DNA from: Sipunculus nudus
Taxonomy: Eukaryota > Annelida > Sipuncula > Golfingiida > Sipunculidae
Assembly: GCA_026874595.1 (NCBI GenBank)
Contig: CM049317.1
Location: 73,848,618 to 73,912,617 of the forward strand
Direction: 5' to 3'
DNA: 64,000 nucleotides
Under the pieces are notes generated by a model that saw only the letters and a program-made list of their open reading frames with translations, ran no database searches and had not been told where the DNA came from. Numbering within the stretch: position 1 is the first letter of the stretch; every line of letters starts with the position of its first letter. This document shows, one piece after another, positions 11,901 to 25,400 of the stretch. The translations under genes were made by a program, and so were the position numbers.

Positions 11901-14900
11901 GCTGTAAAACGGTCAAAAGTAGGTCAACAGGGACAAAACGCGAACTCGATCTGTAACTGGTCATTATCTGCCCATACACCAAAAATCAGGCCAATATCTG
12001 CAGGCATTGCGAAATAAAGTCCGTACATGTGTATTTGTCATGAAAATTTCTATTTTTCATGAAATTTTCTAAGTTAAGGAGCCGTAAATCGGTCAAAAGT
12101 AGGTCAACTGGTATGAAACGCGAACTCAATCTGTAACTGGTCATTATCTGCCCACACACCAAAAATCAGGCCAATATCTGCAGGCATTGCAAAATAAAGT
12201 CCGTACATGTGTATTTGTCATGAAAATTTCTATTTTTCATGAAATTTTCTAAGTTTAGGAGTCGTAAAACAGTCAAACGGTCAACTGGGACGAAACGCGA
12301 ACTCGATCTGCAACTGGTCATTATCTGCATACACAACAAAAATCAGGCAAATATCTGCAAGCATTGCGAAAAAAAGTCTGTACATGTGTATTTGTCATGA
12401 AAATTTCTATTTTTCATGAAATTTTCTAAGTTAAGGAGCCGTAAAACGATCAAAAGTAGGTCAACCGGTACGAAACGCGAACTCGATCTGTAACTGGTCA
12501 TTATCAGCATACAAACCAAAAATCAGGCCAATATCTGCAAGCTTTGCAAAAAAAAAGTCTGTACATGTGTTTTTGTCATGAAAATTTCTATTTTTCATGA
12601 AATTTTCTAAGTTAAGGAGCCATAAATTGGTCAAAATAGGTCAACCCGGAGGAAACGCAAACTCGATCTGTAACTGGTCATTATCTGCCCACACACCAAA
12701 AATCAGGCCAATATCTGCAGGCATTGCGAAAAAAAGTCCGTACATGTGTATTTGTCATGAAAATTTCTATTTTTCATGAAATTTTCTAAGTTTAGGAGCT
12801 GTAAAACGGTCAAAAGTAGGTCAACAGGGACAAAACGCGAACTCGATCTGTAACTGGTCATTATCTGCCCATACACCAAAAATCAGGCCAATATCTGCAG
12901 GCATTGCGAAATAAATTCCGTACATGTGTATTTGTCATGAAAATTTCTATTTTTCATGAAATTTTCTAAGTTAAGGAGCCGTAAATCGGTCAAAAGTAGG
13001 TCAACTGGTATGAAACGCGAACTCAATCTGTAACTGGTCATTATCTGCCCACACACCAAAAATCAGGCCAATATCTGCAGGCATTGTAAAATAAAGTCCG
13101 TACATGTGTATTTGTCATGAAAATTTCTATTTTTCATGAAATTTTCTAAGTTTAGGAGTCGTAAAACAGTCAAACGGTCAACTGGGACGAAACGCGAACT
13201 CGATCTGCAACTGGTCATTATCTGCATACACAACAAAAATCAGGCAAATATCTGCAAGCATTGCGAAAAAAAGTCTGTACATGTGTATTTGTCATGAAAA
13301 TTTCTATTTTTCATGAAATTTTCTAAGTTAAGGAGCCGTAAAACGATCAAAAGTAGGTCAACCGGTACGAAACGCGAACTCGATCTGTAACTGGTCATTA
13401 TCTGCATACAAACCAAATTCAGGCCAATATCTGCAAGCTTTGCAAAAAAAAAGTCTGTACATGTGTTTATGTCATGAAAATTTCTATTTTTCATGAAATT
13501 TTCTAAGTTAAGGAGCCGTAAAACGGTCAAAAGTAGGTCAACCTGTACGAAACGCGAACTCGATCTGTAACTGGTCATTATCTGCCCACACACCAAAAAT
13601 CAGGCCAATATCTGCAGGCATTTCGAAAAAAAATCTGTACATGTGTATTTGTCATGAAAATTTCTATTTTTCATGAAATTTTCTAAGTTTAGGAGCCGTA
13701 AAACGGTCAAAAGACGGTCAACCGGGACGAAACGAGAACTCAATCTGTAACTGGTCATTATCTGCACACACACCAAAATTCAGGCCAATATATCCAGGCA
13801 TTGCGAAAAAAAATCCGTACATGTGTATTTGTCATGAAAATTTCTATTTTTCATGAAATTTTCTAAGTTTAGGAGCTGTAAAACGGTTAAAAGTAGGTCA
13901 ACAGGGACAAAACGCAAACTCGATCTGTAACTGGTCATTATCTGCCCATACACCAAAAATCAGGCCAATATCTGCAGGCATTGCGAAAAAAAGTCCGTAC
14001 ATGTGTATTTGTCATGAAAATTTCTATTTTTCATGAAATTTTCTAAGTTAAGGAGCCGTAAAACGGTCAAAAGACGGTCAACCAGGACGAAACGAGAACT
14101 CGATCTGTAACTGGTCATTATCTGCATACACACCAAAAATCAGGCCAATATCTGCAAGCATTGCAAAAAAAGTCCGTACATGTGTATTTGTCATGAAAAT
14201 TTCTATTTTTCATGAAATTTTCTAAGTTAAGGAGCTGTAAAATGGTCAAAAGTAGGTCAACAGGGACAAAACGCGAACTCGATCTGTAACTGGTCATTAT
14301 CTGCCCACACACCAAAAATCAGGCCAATATCTGCAGGCATTGCGAAAAAAAGTCCGTACATGTGTATTTGTCATGAAAATTTCTATTTTCATGAAATTTT
14401 CTAAGTTTAGGAGCCGTAAAACGGTCAAAAGTAGGTCAACTGGGACGAAACACAAACTCGATCTGTAACTGGTCATTATCTGCCCACACACCAAAAATCA
14501 GGCCAATATCTGCAAGCATTGCGAAAAAAAGTCCGTACATGTGTATTTGTCATGAAAATTTCTATTTTTCATGAAATTTTCTAAGTTAAGGAGCCGTAAA
14601 ACGGTCAAAAGTAGGGCCAACCGGTATGAAATGCGAACTCAATCTGTAACTGGTCATTATTTGCCACCACACCAAAATCAGGCCAATATCTGCAGGCATT
14701 GCGAAAAAAAAGTCCGTACATGTGTATTTGTCATGAAAATTTCTATTTTTCATGAAATTTTCTAAGTTTAGGAGCCGTAAAACGGTCAAAAGAGGGTCAA
14801 CCAAGACGAAAAGCGAACTCGATCTGCAACTGGTCATTATCAGCATACACAACAAAATTCAGGCCAATATCTGCAAGCATTGCGAAAAAAAGTCCGTACA

Positions 14901-17900
14901 TGTGTATTTGTCATGAAAATTTCTTTTTTTCATGAAATTTTCTAAGTTTAGGAGCCGTAAAATGGTCAAAAGTAGGTCAACAGGGACAAAACGCGAACTC
15001 GATCTGTAACTGGTCATTATCTGCCCATACACCAAAAATCAGGCCAATATCTGCAGGCATTGCGAAATAAAGTCCGTACATGTGTATTTGTCATGAAAAT
15101 TTCTATTTTTCATGAAATTTTCTAAGTTTAGGAGCCGTAAAACGGTCAAAAGACGGTCAACTGGGACGAAACAAGAACTCGATCTGTAACTGGTCATTAT
15201 CTGCCCACACACCAAAAATCAGGCCAATATCTGCAAGCATTGCGAAAAAAAGTCTGTACATGTGTATTTGTCATGAAAATTTCTATTTTTCATGAAATTT
15301 TCTAAGTTAAGGAGCAGTAAAACGGTCAAAAGTAGGGCCAACCGGTATGAAACGCGAACTCAATCTGTAACTGGTCATTATCTGCCACCACACCAAAATC
15401 AGGCCAATATCTGCAGGCATTGCGAAAAAAAGTCCGTACATGTGTATTTGTCATGAAAATTTCTATTTTTCATGAAATTTTTCTAAGTTTAGGAGCTGTA
15501 AAACGGTCAAAAGAGGGTCAACCAGGACGAAAAGCGAACTCGATCTGCAACTGGTCATTATTTGCATACACAACAAAATTCAGGCCAATATCTGCAAGAA
15601 TTGCAAAAAAAAAGTCCGTACATGTGTATTTGTCATGAAAATTTCTATTTTTCATGAAATTTTCTAAGTTAAGGAGCCGTAAATCGGTCAAAAGGAGGTC
15701 AACTGGTATGAAACGCGAACTCAATCTGTAACTGGTCATTATCTGCCCACACACCAAAAATCAGGCCAATATCTGCAGGCATTGCGAAATAAAGTCCATA
15801 CATGTGTATTTGTCATGAAAATTTCTATTTTTCATGAAATTTTCTAAGTTTAGGAGTCGTAAAACAGTCAAAAGACGGTCAACTGGGACGAAACGTGAAC
15901 TCGATCTGCAACTGGTCATTATCTGCATACACAACAAAAATCAGGCCAATATCTGCAAGCATTGCGAAAAAAAGTCTGTACATGTGTATTTGTCATGAAA
16001 ATTTCTATTTTTCATGAAATTTTCTAAGTTAAGGAGCCGTAAAACGATCAAAAGTAGGTCAACCGGTACGAAACGCGAACTCGATCTGTAACTGGTCATT
16101 ATCTGCATACAAACCAAAAATCAGGCCAATATCTGCAAGCTTTGCAAAAAAAAAGTCTGTACATGTGTATTTGTCATGAAAATTTCTATTTTTCATGAAA
16201 TTTTCTAAGTTAAGGAGCCGTAAAATGGTCAAAGTAGGTCAACCGGGACAAAACGCAAACTCGATCTGTAACTGGTCATTATCTGCCAACACACCAAAAA
16301 TCAGGCCAATATCTGCAGGCACTGCGAAATAAAGTCCGTACATGTGTATTTGTCATGAAAATTTCTATTTTTCATGAAATTTTCTAAGTTTAGGAGCCGT
16401 AAAACGGTCAAAAGACGGTCAACCAGGACGAAACGAGAACTCGATCTGTAACTGGTCATTATCTGCATACACACCAAAAATCAGGCCAATATCTGCAAGC
16501 ATTGCAAAAAAAGTCCGTACATGTGTATTTGTCATGAAAATTTCTATTTTTCATGAAATTTTCTAAGTTAAGGAGCTGTAAAATGGTCAAAAGTAGGTCA
16601 ACAGGGACAAAACGCGAACTCGATCTGTAACTGGTCATTATCTGCCCACACACCAAAAATCAGGCCAATTTCTGCAGGCATTGCGAAAAAAAGTCCGTAC
16701 ATGTGTATTTGTCATGAAAATTTCTATTTTCATGAAATTTTCTAAGTTTAGGAGCCGTAAAACGGTCAAAAGTAGGTCAACTGGGACGAAACACAAACTC
16801 TATCTGTAACTGGTCATTATCTGCCCACACACCAAAAATCAGGCCAATATCTGCAAGCATTGCGAAAAAAAAGTCCGTACATGTGTATTTGTCATGAAAA
16901 TTTCTATTTTTCATGAAATTTTCTAAGTTAAGGAGCAGTAAAACGGTCAAAAGTAGGGCCAACCGGTATGAAATGCGAACTCAATCTGTAACTGGTCATT
17001 ATCTGCCACCACACCAAAATCAGGCCAATATCTGCAGGCATTGCGAAAAAAAGTCCGTACATGTGTATTTGTCATGAAAATTTCTATTTTTCATGAAATT
17101 TTCTAAGTTTAGGAGCCGTAAAACGGTCAAAAGAGGGTCAACCAGGACGAAAAGCGAACTCGATCTGCAACTGGTCATTATCAGCATACACAACAATATT
17201 CAGGCCAATATCTGCAAGCATTGCGAAAAAAAGTCCGTACATGTGTATTTGTCATGAAAATTTCTATTTTTCATGAAATTTTCTAAGTTTAGGAGCCGTA
17301 AAATGGTCAAAAGTAGGTCAACAGGGACAAAACGCGAACTCGATCTGTAACTGGTCATTATCTGCCCACACACCAAAAATCAGGCCAATATCTGCAAGCA
17401 TTGCGAAAAAAAGTCCGTACATGTGTATTTGTCATGAAAATTTCTATTTTTCATGAAATTTTCTAAGTTAAGGAGCAGTAAAACGGTCAAAAGTAGGGCC
17501 AACCGGTATGAAACGCGAACTCAATCTGTAACTGGTCATTATCTGCCACCACACCAAAATCAGGCCAATATCTGCAGGCATTGCGAAAAAAAGTCCGTAC
17601 ATGTGTATTTGTCATGAAAATTTCTATTTTTCATGAAATTTTCTAAGTTTAGGAGCTGTAAAACGGTCAAAAGAGGGTCAACCAGGACGAAAAGCGAACT
17701 CGATCTGCAACTGGTCATTATTTGCATACACAACAAAATTCAGGCCAATATCTGCAAGCATTGCAAAAAAAAGTCCGTACATGTGTATTTGTCATGAAAA
17801 TTTCTATTTTTCATGAAATTTTCTAAGTTAAGGAGCCGTAAAACGGTCAAAATAGGTCAACCTGGACAAAACTCGAACTCGATCTGTAACTGGTCATTAT

Positions 17901-20900
17901 CTGCCCACACACCAAAAATCAGGCCAATATCTGCAGGCATTGCGCAAAAAAGTCCGTACATGTGTATTTGTCATGAAAATTTCTATTTTTCATGAAATTT
18001 TCTAAGTTAAGGAGCCGTAAATCGGTCAAAAGGAGGTCAACTGGTATGAAACGCGAACTCAATCTGTAACTGGTCATTATCTGCCCACACACCAAAAATC
18101 AGGCCAATATCTGCAGGCATTGCGAAATAAAGTCCATACATGTGTATTTGTCATGAAAATTTCTATTTTTCATGAAATTTTCTAAGTTTAGGAGTCGTAA
18201 AACAGTCAAAAGACGGTCAACTGGGACGAAACGTGAACTCGATCTGCAACTGGTCATTATCTGCATACACAACAAAAATCAGGCCAATATCTGCAAGCAT
18301 TGCGAAAAAAAGTCTGTACATGTGTATTTGTCATGAAAATTTCTATTTTTCATGAAATTTTCTAAGTTAAGGAGCCGTAAAACGATCAAAAGTAGGTCAA
18401 CCGGTACGAAACGCGAACTCGATCTGTAACTGGTCATTATCTGCATACAAACCAAAAATCAGGCCAATATCTGCAAGCTTTGCAAAAAAAAAGTCTGTAC
18501 ATGTGTATTTGTCATGAAAATTTCTATTTTTCATGAAATTTTCTAAGTTAAGGAGCCGTAAAATGGTCAAAGTAGGTCAACCGGGACAAAACGCAAACTC
18601 GATCTGTAACTGGTCATTATCTGCCCACACACCAAAAATCAGGCCAATATCTGCAGGCACTGCGAAATAAAGTCCGTACATGTGTATTTGTCATGAAAAT
18701 TTCTATTATTCATGAAATTTTCTAAGTTTAGGAGCCGTAAAACGGTCAAAAGACGGTCAACCAAGACGAAAAGCGAAATCAATCTGCAACCGGTCATTAT
18801 CTGCATACACACCAAAAATCAGGCCAATATCTGCAAGCATTGCGAAAAAAAATCTGTACATGTGTATTTGTCATGAAAATTTCTATTTTTCATGAAATTT
18901 TCTAAGTTAAGGAGCCGTAAAACGGTCAAAAGTAGGTCAACCGGTACGAAACGTGAACTCGATCTGTAACTGGTCATTATCTGCCCACACACCAAAAATC
19001 AGGCCAATATCTGCAGGCATTTCGAAAAAAAATCTGTACATGTGTATTTGTCATGAAAATTTCTATTTTTCATGAAATTTTCTAAGTTAAGGAGCCGTAA
19101 AACGGTCAAAAGACGGTCAACCAAGACGAAAAGCGAAATCAATCTGCAACCGGTCATTATCTGCATACACACCAAAAATCAGGCCAATATCTGCAAGCAT
19201 TGCGAAAAAAAAATCTGTACATGTGTATTTGTCATGAAAATTTCTATTTTTCATGAAATTTTCTAAGTTAAGGAGCCGTAAAACGGTCAAAAGTAGGTCA
19301 ACCGGTACGAAACGCGAACTCGATCTGTAACTGGTCATTATCTGCCCACACACCAAAAATCAGGCCAATATCTGCAGGCATTTCGAAAAAAAATCTGTAC
19401 ATGTGTATTTGTCATGAAAATTTCTATTTTTCATGAAATTTTCTAAGTTTAGGAGCCGTAAAACGGTCAAAAGACGGTCAACCAAGACGAAAAGCGAAAT
19501 CAATCTGCAACCGGTCATTATCTGCATACACACCAAAAATCAGGCCAATATCTGCAAGCATTGCGAAAAAAAATCTGTACATGTGTATTTGTCATGAAAA
19601 TTTCTATTTTTCATGAAATTTTCTAAGTTAAGGAGCAGTAAAACGGTCAAAAGTAGGTCAACCGGTACGAAACGCGAACTCGATCTGTAACTGGTCATTA
19701 TCTGCCCACACACCAAAAATCAGGCCAATATCTGCAGGCATTTCGAAAAAAAAAATCTGTACATGTGTATTTGTCATGAAAATTTCTATTTTTCATGAAA
19801 TTTTCTAAGTTTAGGAGCCGTAAAACGGTCAAAAGACGGTCAACCGGGACGAAACGAGAAACTCGATCGGTAACTGGTCATTATCTGCCCACACACCAAA
19901 ATTCAGGCCAATATCTGCAGGCATTGCGAAAAAAAATCCGTACATGTGTATTTGTCATGAAAATTTCTATTTTTCATGAAATTTTCTAAGTTTAGGAGCT
20001 GTAAAACGGTCAAAAGTAGGTCAACAGGGACAAAACGCGAACTCGATCTGTAACTGGTCATTATCTGCCCATACACCAAAAATCAGGCCAATATCTGCAG
20101 GCATTGCAAAATAAAGTCCGTACATGTGTATTTGTCATGAAAATTTCTATTTTTCATGAAATTTTCTAAGTTTAGGAGCCGTAAAACGGTCAAAAGACGG
20201 TCAACCAGGACGAAACGAGAACTCGATCTGTAACTGGTCATTATCTGCATACACACCAAAAATCAGGCCAATATCTGCAAGCATTGCGAAAAAAGTCCGT
20301 ACATGTGTATTTGTCATGAAAATTTCTATTTTTCATGAAATTTTCTAAGTTTAGGAGCTGTAAAACGGTCAAAAATAGGTCAACCGGGACGAAACACGAA
20401 CTCGATCTGTAACTGGTCATTATCTGCCCACACACCAAAAATCAGACCAAAATCTGCAGGCATTGCGAAAAAAAGTCTGTACATGTGTATTTGTCATGAA
20501 AATTTCTATTTTTCATGAAATTTTCTAAGTTAAGGAGCCGTAAAATGGTCAAAAGTAGGTCAACTGGTACGAAACGCGAACTCGATCTGTAACTGGTCAT
20601 TATCTGCATACACACCAAAAATCAGGCCAATATCTGCAGGCATTGCGAAAAAAAGTCCGTACAACTGTTTGATTTCAGAAGGATGGAAGGAGGGAAGGAC
20701 GGAATGACGGACATGGGTAAAACTATATGCCCCTGCAACTTTGTGGCGGGGGGCATAAAAAACAACACTGTTATTTCACAACAGTCTGTTTCACGGGATG
20801 CGACCCGATCATCAGGTGAATGTGGTTAGAATGAAGCTAATGGCGTTGTTTGAAAAGCCGAGACTTTACGAGATTATGCTTAGTGCGATTGGGATGTGGG

Positions 20901-22327
20901 GGGGGGGGGGGTGCATTTGAAAGACTGACACTGATCCTATTGTCCTCGGGTGCACAATAGGATTGGTCAGGGTACACGTGCGATACTGGAACATAACAGG
21001 GCGGGGCAAAGAGGCTATTTATTGTTGTAAATTTTATATATAATATAAATATATATACCAGGATGCTAAATTAGCATATTGAACTGATTTCTAATAGGGT
21101 CTTGGAAGCAGTGAACATATCAGTAGTATACATATGATAAAAATACACATATACTATGAAAATACACAATATACAAGGCAAATATACAATATAAAAGGCA
21201 AATACATTACTATACTCATACCAAATTCAATCCACTTGGTAAACTCACCATGATGTAGTGGTAATGCCATGTCCCTCATCACTGCAAAGCAGTGAGAGAA
21301 CAACTACCTGAACAGGTAAGTCTGCCCAGCAGATCCTCGTTGGGGGGGGGGGGGGTTTAATGGGGGGGCACGCTGAAAATTAGTACGAATGCTAGGTTTT
21401 AAAATATTTCAGGGTGAATTTGTTTTGATGGCGGCACTTGGAGAGAATTTCAGCTCTTGAGTTCAACAATGATCCAGGGGGGCCGTTGCAAAAAGTAGCT
21501 TTTCAGACAAGCAGAGATCACACTTCCTAGTCCTACAGAAGTAAGGTGCTGCCTTGGTAGATGTTTCCCAGGAGAGCTTGTAATGGATATTGTTGTCTTT
21601 TAGTGACCAAATGTGTTTAGACAGTTCAGTATTTTTAGCGTGGGATCTGTTCAGAAAGGATTGCTTGTGGTTATTGTATCTTGTCTTGAAATCACCTTCA
21701 GTACACCCTATGTAGTGTTTAACATCATTGTCTGTTCTAACTGTTGCCTTATAGACAATGCATTTCAGCTGACATTGACCATTCATAGGACATTCGTCTT
21801 TTTTTACGGCAGTTACATTGTTTTTGAGGTACATTCACAGCATTTTCAGTATTTAAAACCATCATATTATGTTTGCTGATCAGGTTAGACATGTTGGGTA
21901 GACAGCTATAGCTAATTTTCAAATTGTTCCTGTTGAATAACCTGTGGTACCTGTGATGTTGAGGGAAGTGTTTTTCAACTAGTTTCTTGAATTGTCTGCC
22001 AATGTTGGTTTTTACATGACGGCTGTAGGGTGGATTAAACCATATTATTTTCCTTTTCCTGTTTTTTTTTTTGCTTTTCACTGTGGGTTCAACAAATTTT
22101 AAGCTTTCTGAGAACCCGCTTTTCGCTAAAGCTTTGTCATACATGGGTTTGGCTTTCATAAATAGCTCTTTATTGCAGGAGTTGTCAGATGCATAATCTC
22201 GTAATCTCGTAAAGTCTTGGCTTTTCAAACCACGCCGTTAGCTTCATTCTAACCACATTCACCTGATGATCGGGTCGCATCCCGTGAAACAGACTGTTGT
22301 GAATTAACAGTGTTGTTTTTTTTCAGA

Positions 22328-22413
<86 letters not shown>

Positions 22414-25400
22414 GTGTTTTTTTCCTATGCCCACATATTTGGTGCATACAACACAACATTCAAAATGTATTAATGTGTTTCATGAGCAAACAGCAGTTCT
22501 ACCGTCATGTATCAAACACTTTGATCTGGGAATAGCATCAAAACCACTCCCATACATTCAGTTTCCACTCCCTTATATATGTTCTGATTTCTTGTCAGAT
22601 ACTACTGGTCCTCACAAAATTGCAGTGAATATTTGTACACTTGAAGTGTCATGATTTCATGGTAAAGCCTTGCTGTGCTTGATGATGCTTCGTGTACATT
22701 ATTTGTAAACAGATGATGATGTAGCCATGTTGTTTTTTGTTAAAGACATATTAATATTCAAATTCTATTTGGAGTGAACTAAACTTCTCTGTATATTTCT
22801 TTCCAATCATTACATATTCAATATAACAATGTTATAATGTTATATATACAAGGAATAAAACATCCAGCAGGGCTCCACTATAGTTATGTTAATCTATACA
22901 AACACTATACACAGTGACCTCACAGCTGACATCAGACCTACAAGACACACTACAAAGTAAACTTCACATGACTTCCTGATGAAATTACTACTATTAACAA
23001 AAAGAGATTGTGTATGTATGTTTTTGGTTCCATGTCCATCATGGACAGGGAAGACTGAAGCTCTATACAGATGAAAGGTAAAAAAGACTATACAGTGGTT
23101 TCTTGCCAATTATCCTAAGAAATATAAAATTCCTGTCAATACAGAACACAGAATATCTCCACAGGGATATCCTGTTGTATAAAGCAGTACTACCTTGATC
23201 GTATAACATGTATAGCCACACCCTGTATACCTGTTGTCTATTGTGATGCTATCTACCTCAGGTGCCCTGCAATAACCAGGCATGTGGTACCTTGATGACT
23301 TCTCTGTATGTAAGAGATACATCTATTGTCTATAACAGTCCAGACATCCCACTTTTCCTACTGTTTCTTATATTTTTGCTCTCAGTCCTACTTTTCCTAC
23401 TTTTTCTTCAAAATACCTACTCTTTCCACATTTTGTTTGCTATGTGACATGAAATTTCAAAATGCTGTGAAGTTGTCCTTGTCGACTTTTAAGAAAACAA
23501 TTATGGGAATTTGGAGCACTATGTGATAAAAAAATTCAGGTTAGAAATGTTGCACCATACAAAAATTGTTTAATTATATTTTCAATAATATCACTTTTTT
23601 ATTTCATAAAGATTTATTAAGAATGACCATGAATTAATTTGTTAAGTGTGTAGTTTCTGTCCCACTTTTGTTCTACTTTTTCCTTCAGTTTTCCCACTGT
23701 GTTTTTTCTACTTTTTTTCTGTATTTTCAATCCTATTTTTGCCCTAATCATTAATAAGGGTTTGCTTGACATCCTTGTATAAAATTACTTTGAGTAGAGG
23801 TTCTGTGTAACCAGGCTTGTTTCACCATGATTTCTCTGTATATAAGAGATACACCTGTTGTCTGTAATGATATTACCTTGAGCAGGGGTTCTGTGTAACC
23901 AGGCATGTTTCACCATGATTTCTCTGTATATAAGAGATACACCTGTTGTCTATAATGATATTACCTTGAGCAGGGGTTCTGTGTAACCAGGCATGTTTCA
24001 CCATGATTTCTCTGTATATAAGAGATACACCTGTTGTCTATAATGATATAACCTTGAGCAGGGGTCCTGTGTAACCAGGCATGTTTCACTATGATTTCTC
24101 TGTATATAAGAGATACACCTGTTGTCTATAATGATATAACCTTGAGCAGGGGTTCTGTGTAACCAGGCATGTTTCACTATGATTTCTCTGTATATAAGAG
24201 ATACACCTGTTGTCTATAATGATATTACCTTGAGCAGGGGTTCTGTGTAACCAGGCATGTTTCACCATGATTTCTCTGTATATAAGAGATACACCTGTTG
24301 TCTATAATGATATAACCTTGAGCAGGGGTTCTGTGTAACCAGGCATGTTTCACCATGATTTCTCTGTATATAAGAGATACACCTGTTGTCTATAATGATA
24401 TAACCTTGAGCAGGGGTCCTGTGTAACCAGGCATGTTTAATCATGATTTCTCTGTATATAAGAGATACACCTGTTGTCTATAATGATATTACCTTGAGCA
24501 GGGGTTCTGTGTAACCAGGCATGTTTCACCATGATTTCTCTGTATATAAGAGATACACCTGTTGTCTATAATGATATAACCTTGAGCAGGGGTCCTGTGT
24601 AACCAGGCATGTTTAATCATGATTTCTCTGTATATAAGAGATACACCTGTTGTCTATAATGATATAACCTTGAGCAGGGGTTCTGTGTAACCAGGCATGT
24701 TTCACTATGATTTCTCTGTATATAAGAGATACACCTGTTGTCTATAATGATATTACCTTGAGCAGGGGTTCTGTGTAACCAGGCATGTTTCACTATGGTT
24801 TCTCTGTATATAAGAGATACACCTGTTGTCTATAATGATATTACCTTGAGCAGGGGTTCTGTGTAACCAGGCATGTTTCACATTGATTTCTCTGTATATA
24901 AGAGATACACCTGTTGTCTATAATGATATAACCTTGAGCAGGGGTTCTGTGTAACCAGGCATGTTTCACTATGATTTCTCTGTATATAAGAGATACACCT
25001 GTTGTCTATAATGATATTACCTTGAGCAGAGGTTCTGTGTAACCAGGCATGTTTCACTATGATTTCTCTGTATATAAGAGATACACCTGTTGTCTATAAT
25101 GATATTACCTTGAGCAGGGGTTCTGTGTAACCAGGCATGTTTCACATTGATTTCTCTGTATATAAGAGATACACCTGTTGTCTATAATGATATAACCTTG
25201 AGCAGGGGTTCTGTGTAACCAGGCATGTTTCACCATGATTTCTCTGTATATAAGAGATACACCTGTTGTCTATAATGATATAACCTTGAGCAGGGGTCCT
25301 GTGTAACCAGGCATGTTTAATCATGATTTCTCTGTATATAAGAGATACACCTGTTGTCTATAATGATATTACCTTGAGCAGGGGTTCTGTGTAACCAGGC

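Larger units (their letters stand above)
20758..22320 (-). mobile_element. Penelope-like element fragment with inverted arms
   Basis: Two arms of about 120 bp, 20758-20880 and 22190-22320, are inverted copies of each other (AACAACACTGTT at the outer ends, GAGATTATGC at the inner ends). Between them lies the 3' part of a retroelement ORF on the minus strand with a GIY-YIG domain, which is diagnostic of Penelope-like elements. Each arm carries a hammerhead-type motif, known from the terminal repeats of these elements. The element sits immediately next to the hairpin end of copy A and beside an (AT)n tract. The upstream reverse-transcriptase core is missing, so the copy is non-autonomous. Confidence 0.8.

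Noticed and set aside
7425-20660. Recurrent 60-118-codon open frames in the 180-bp satellite, both strands
   Set aside because: The unit length is divisible by three, so an open frame repeats automatically. No domain, no start context, and stops appear with each indel.
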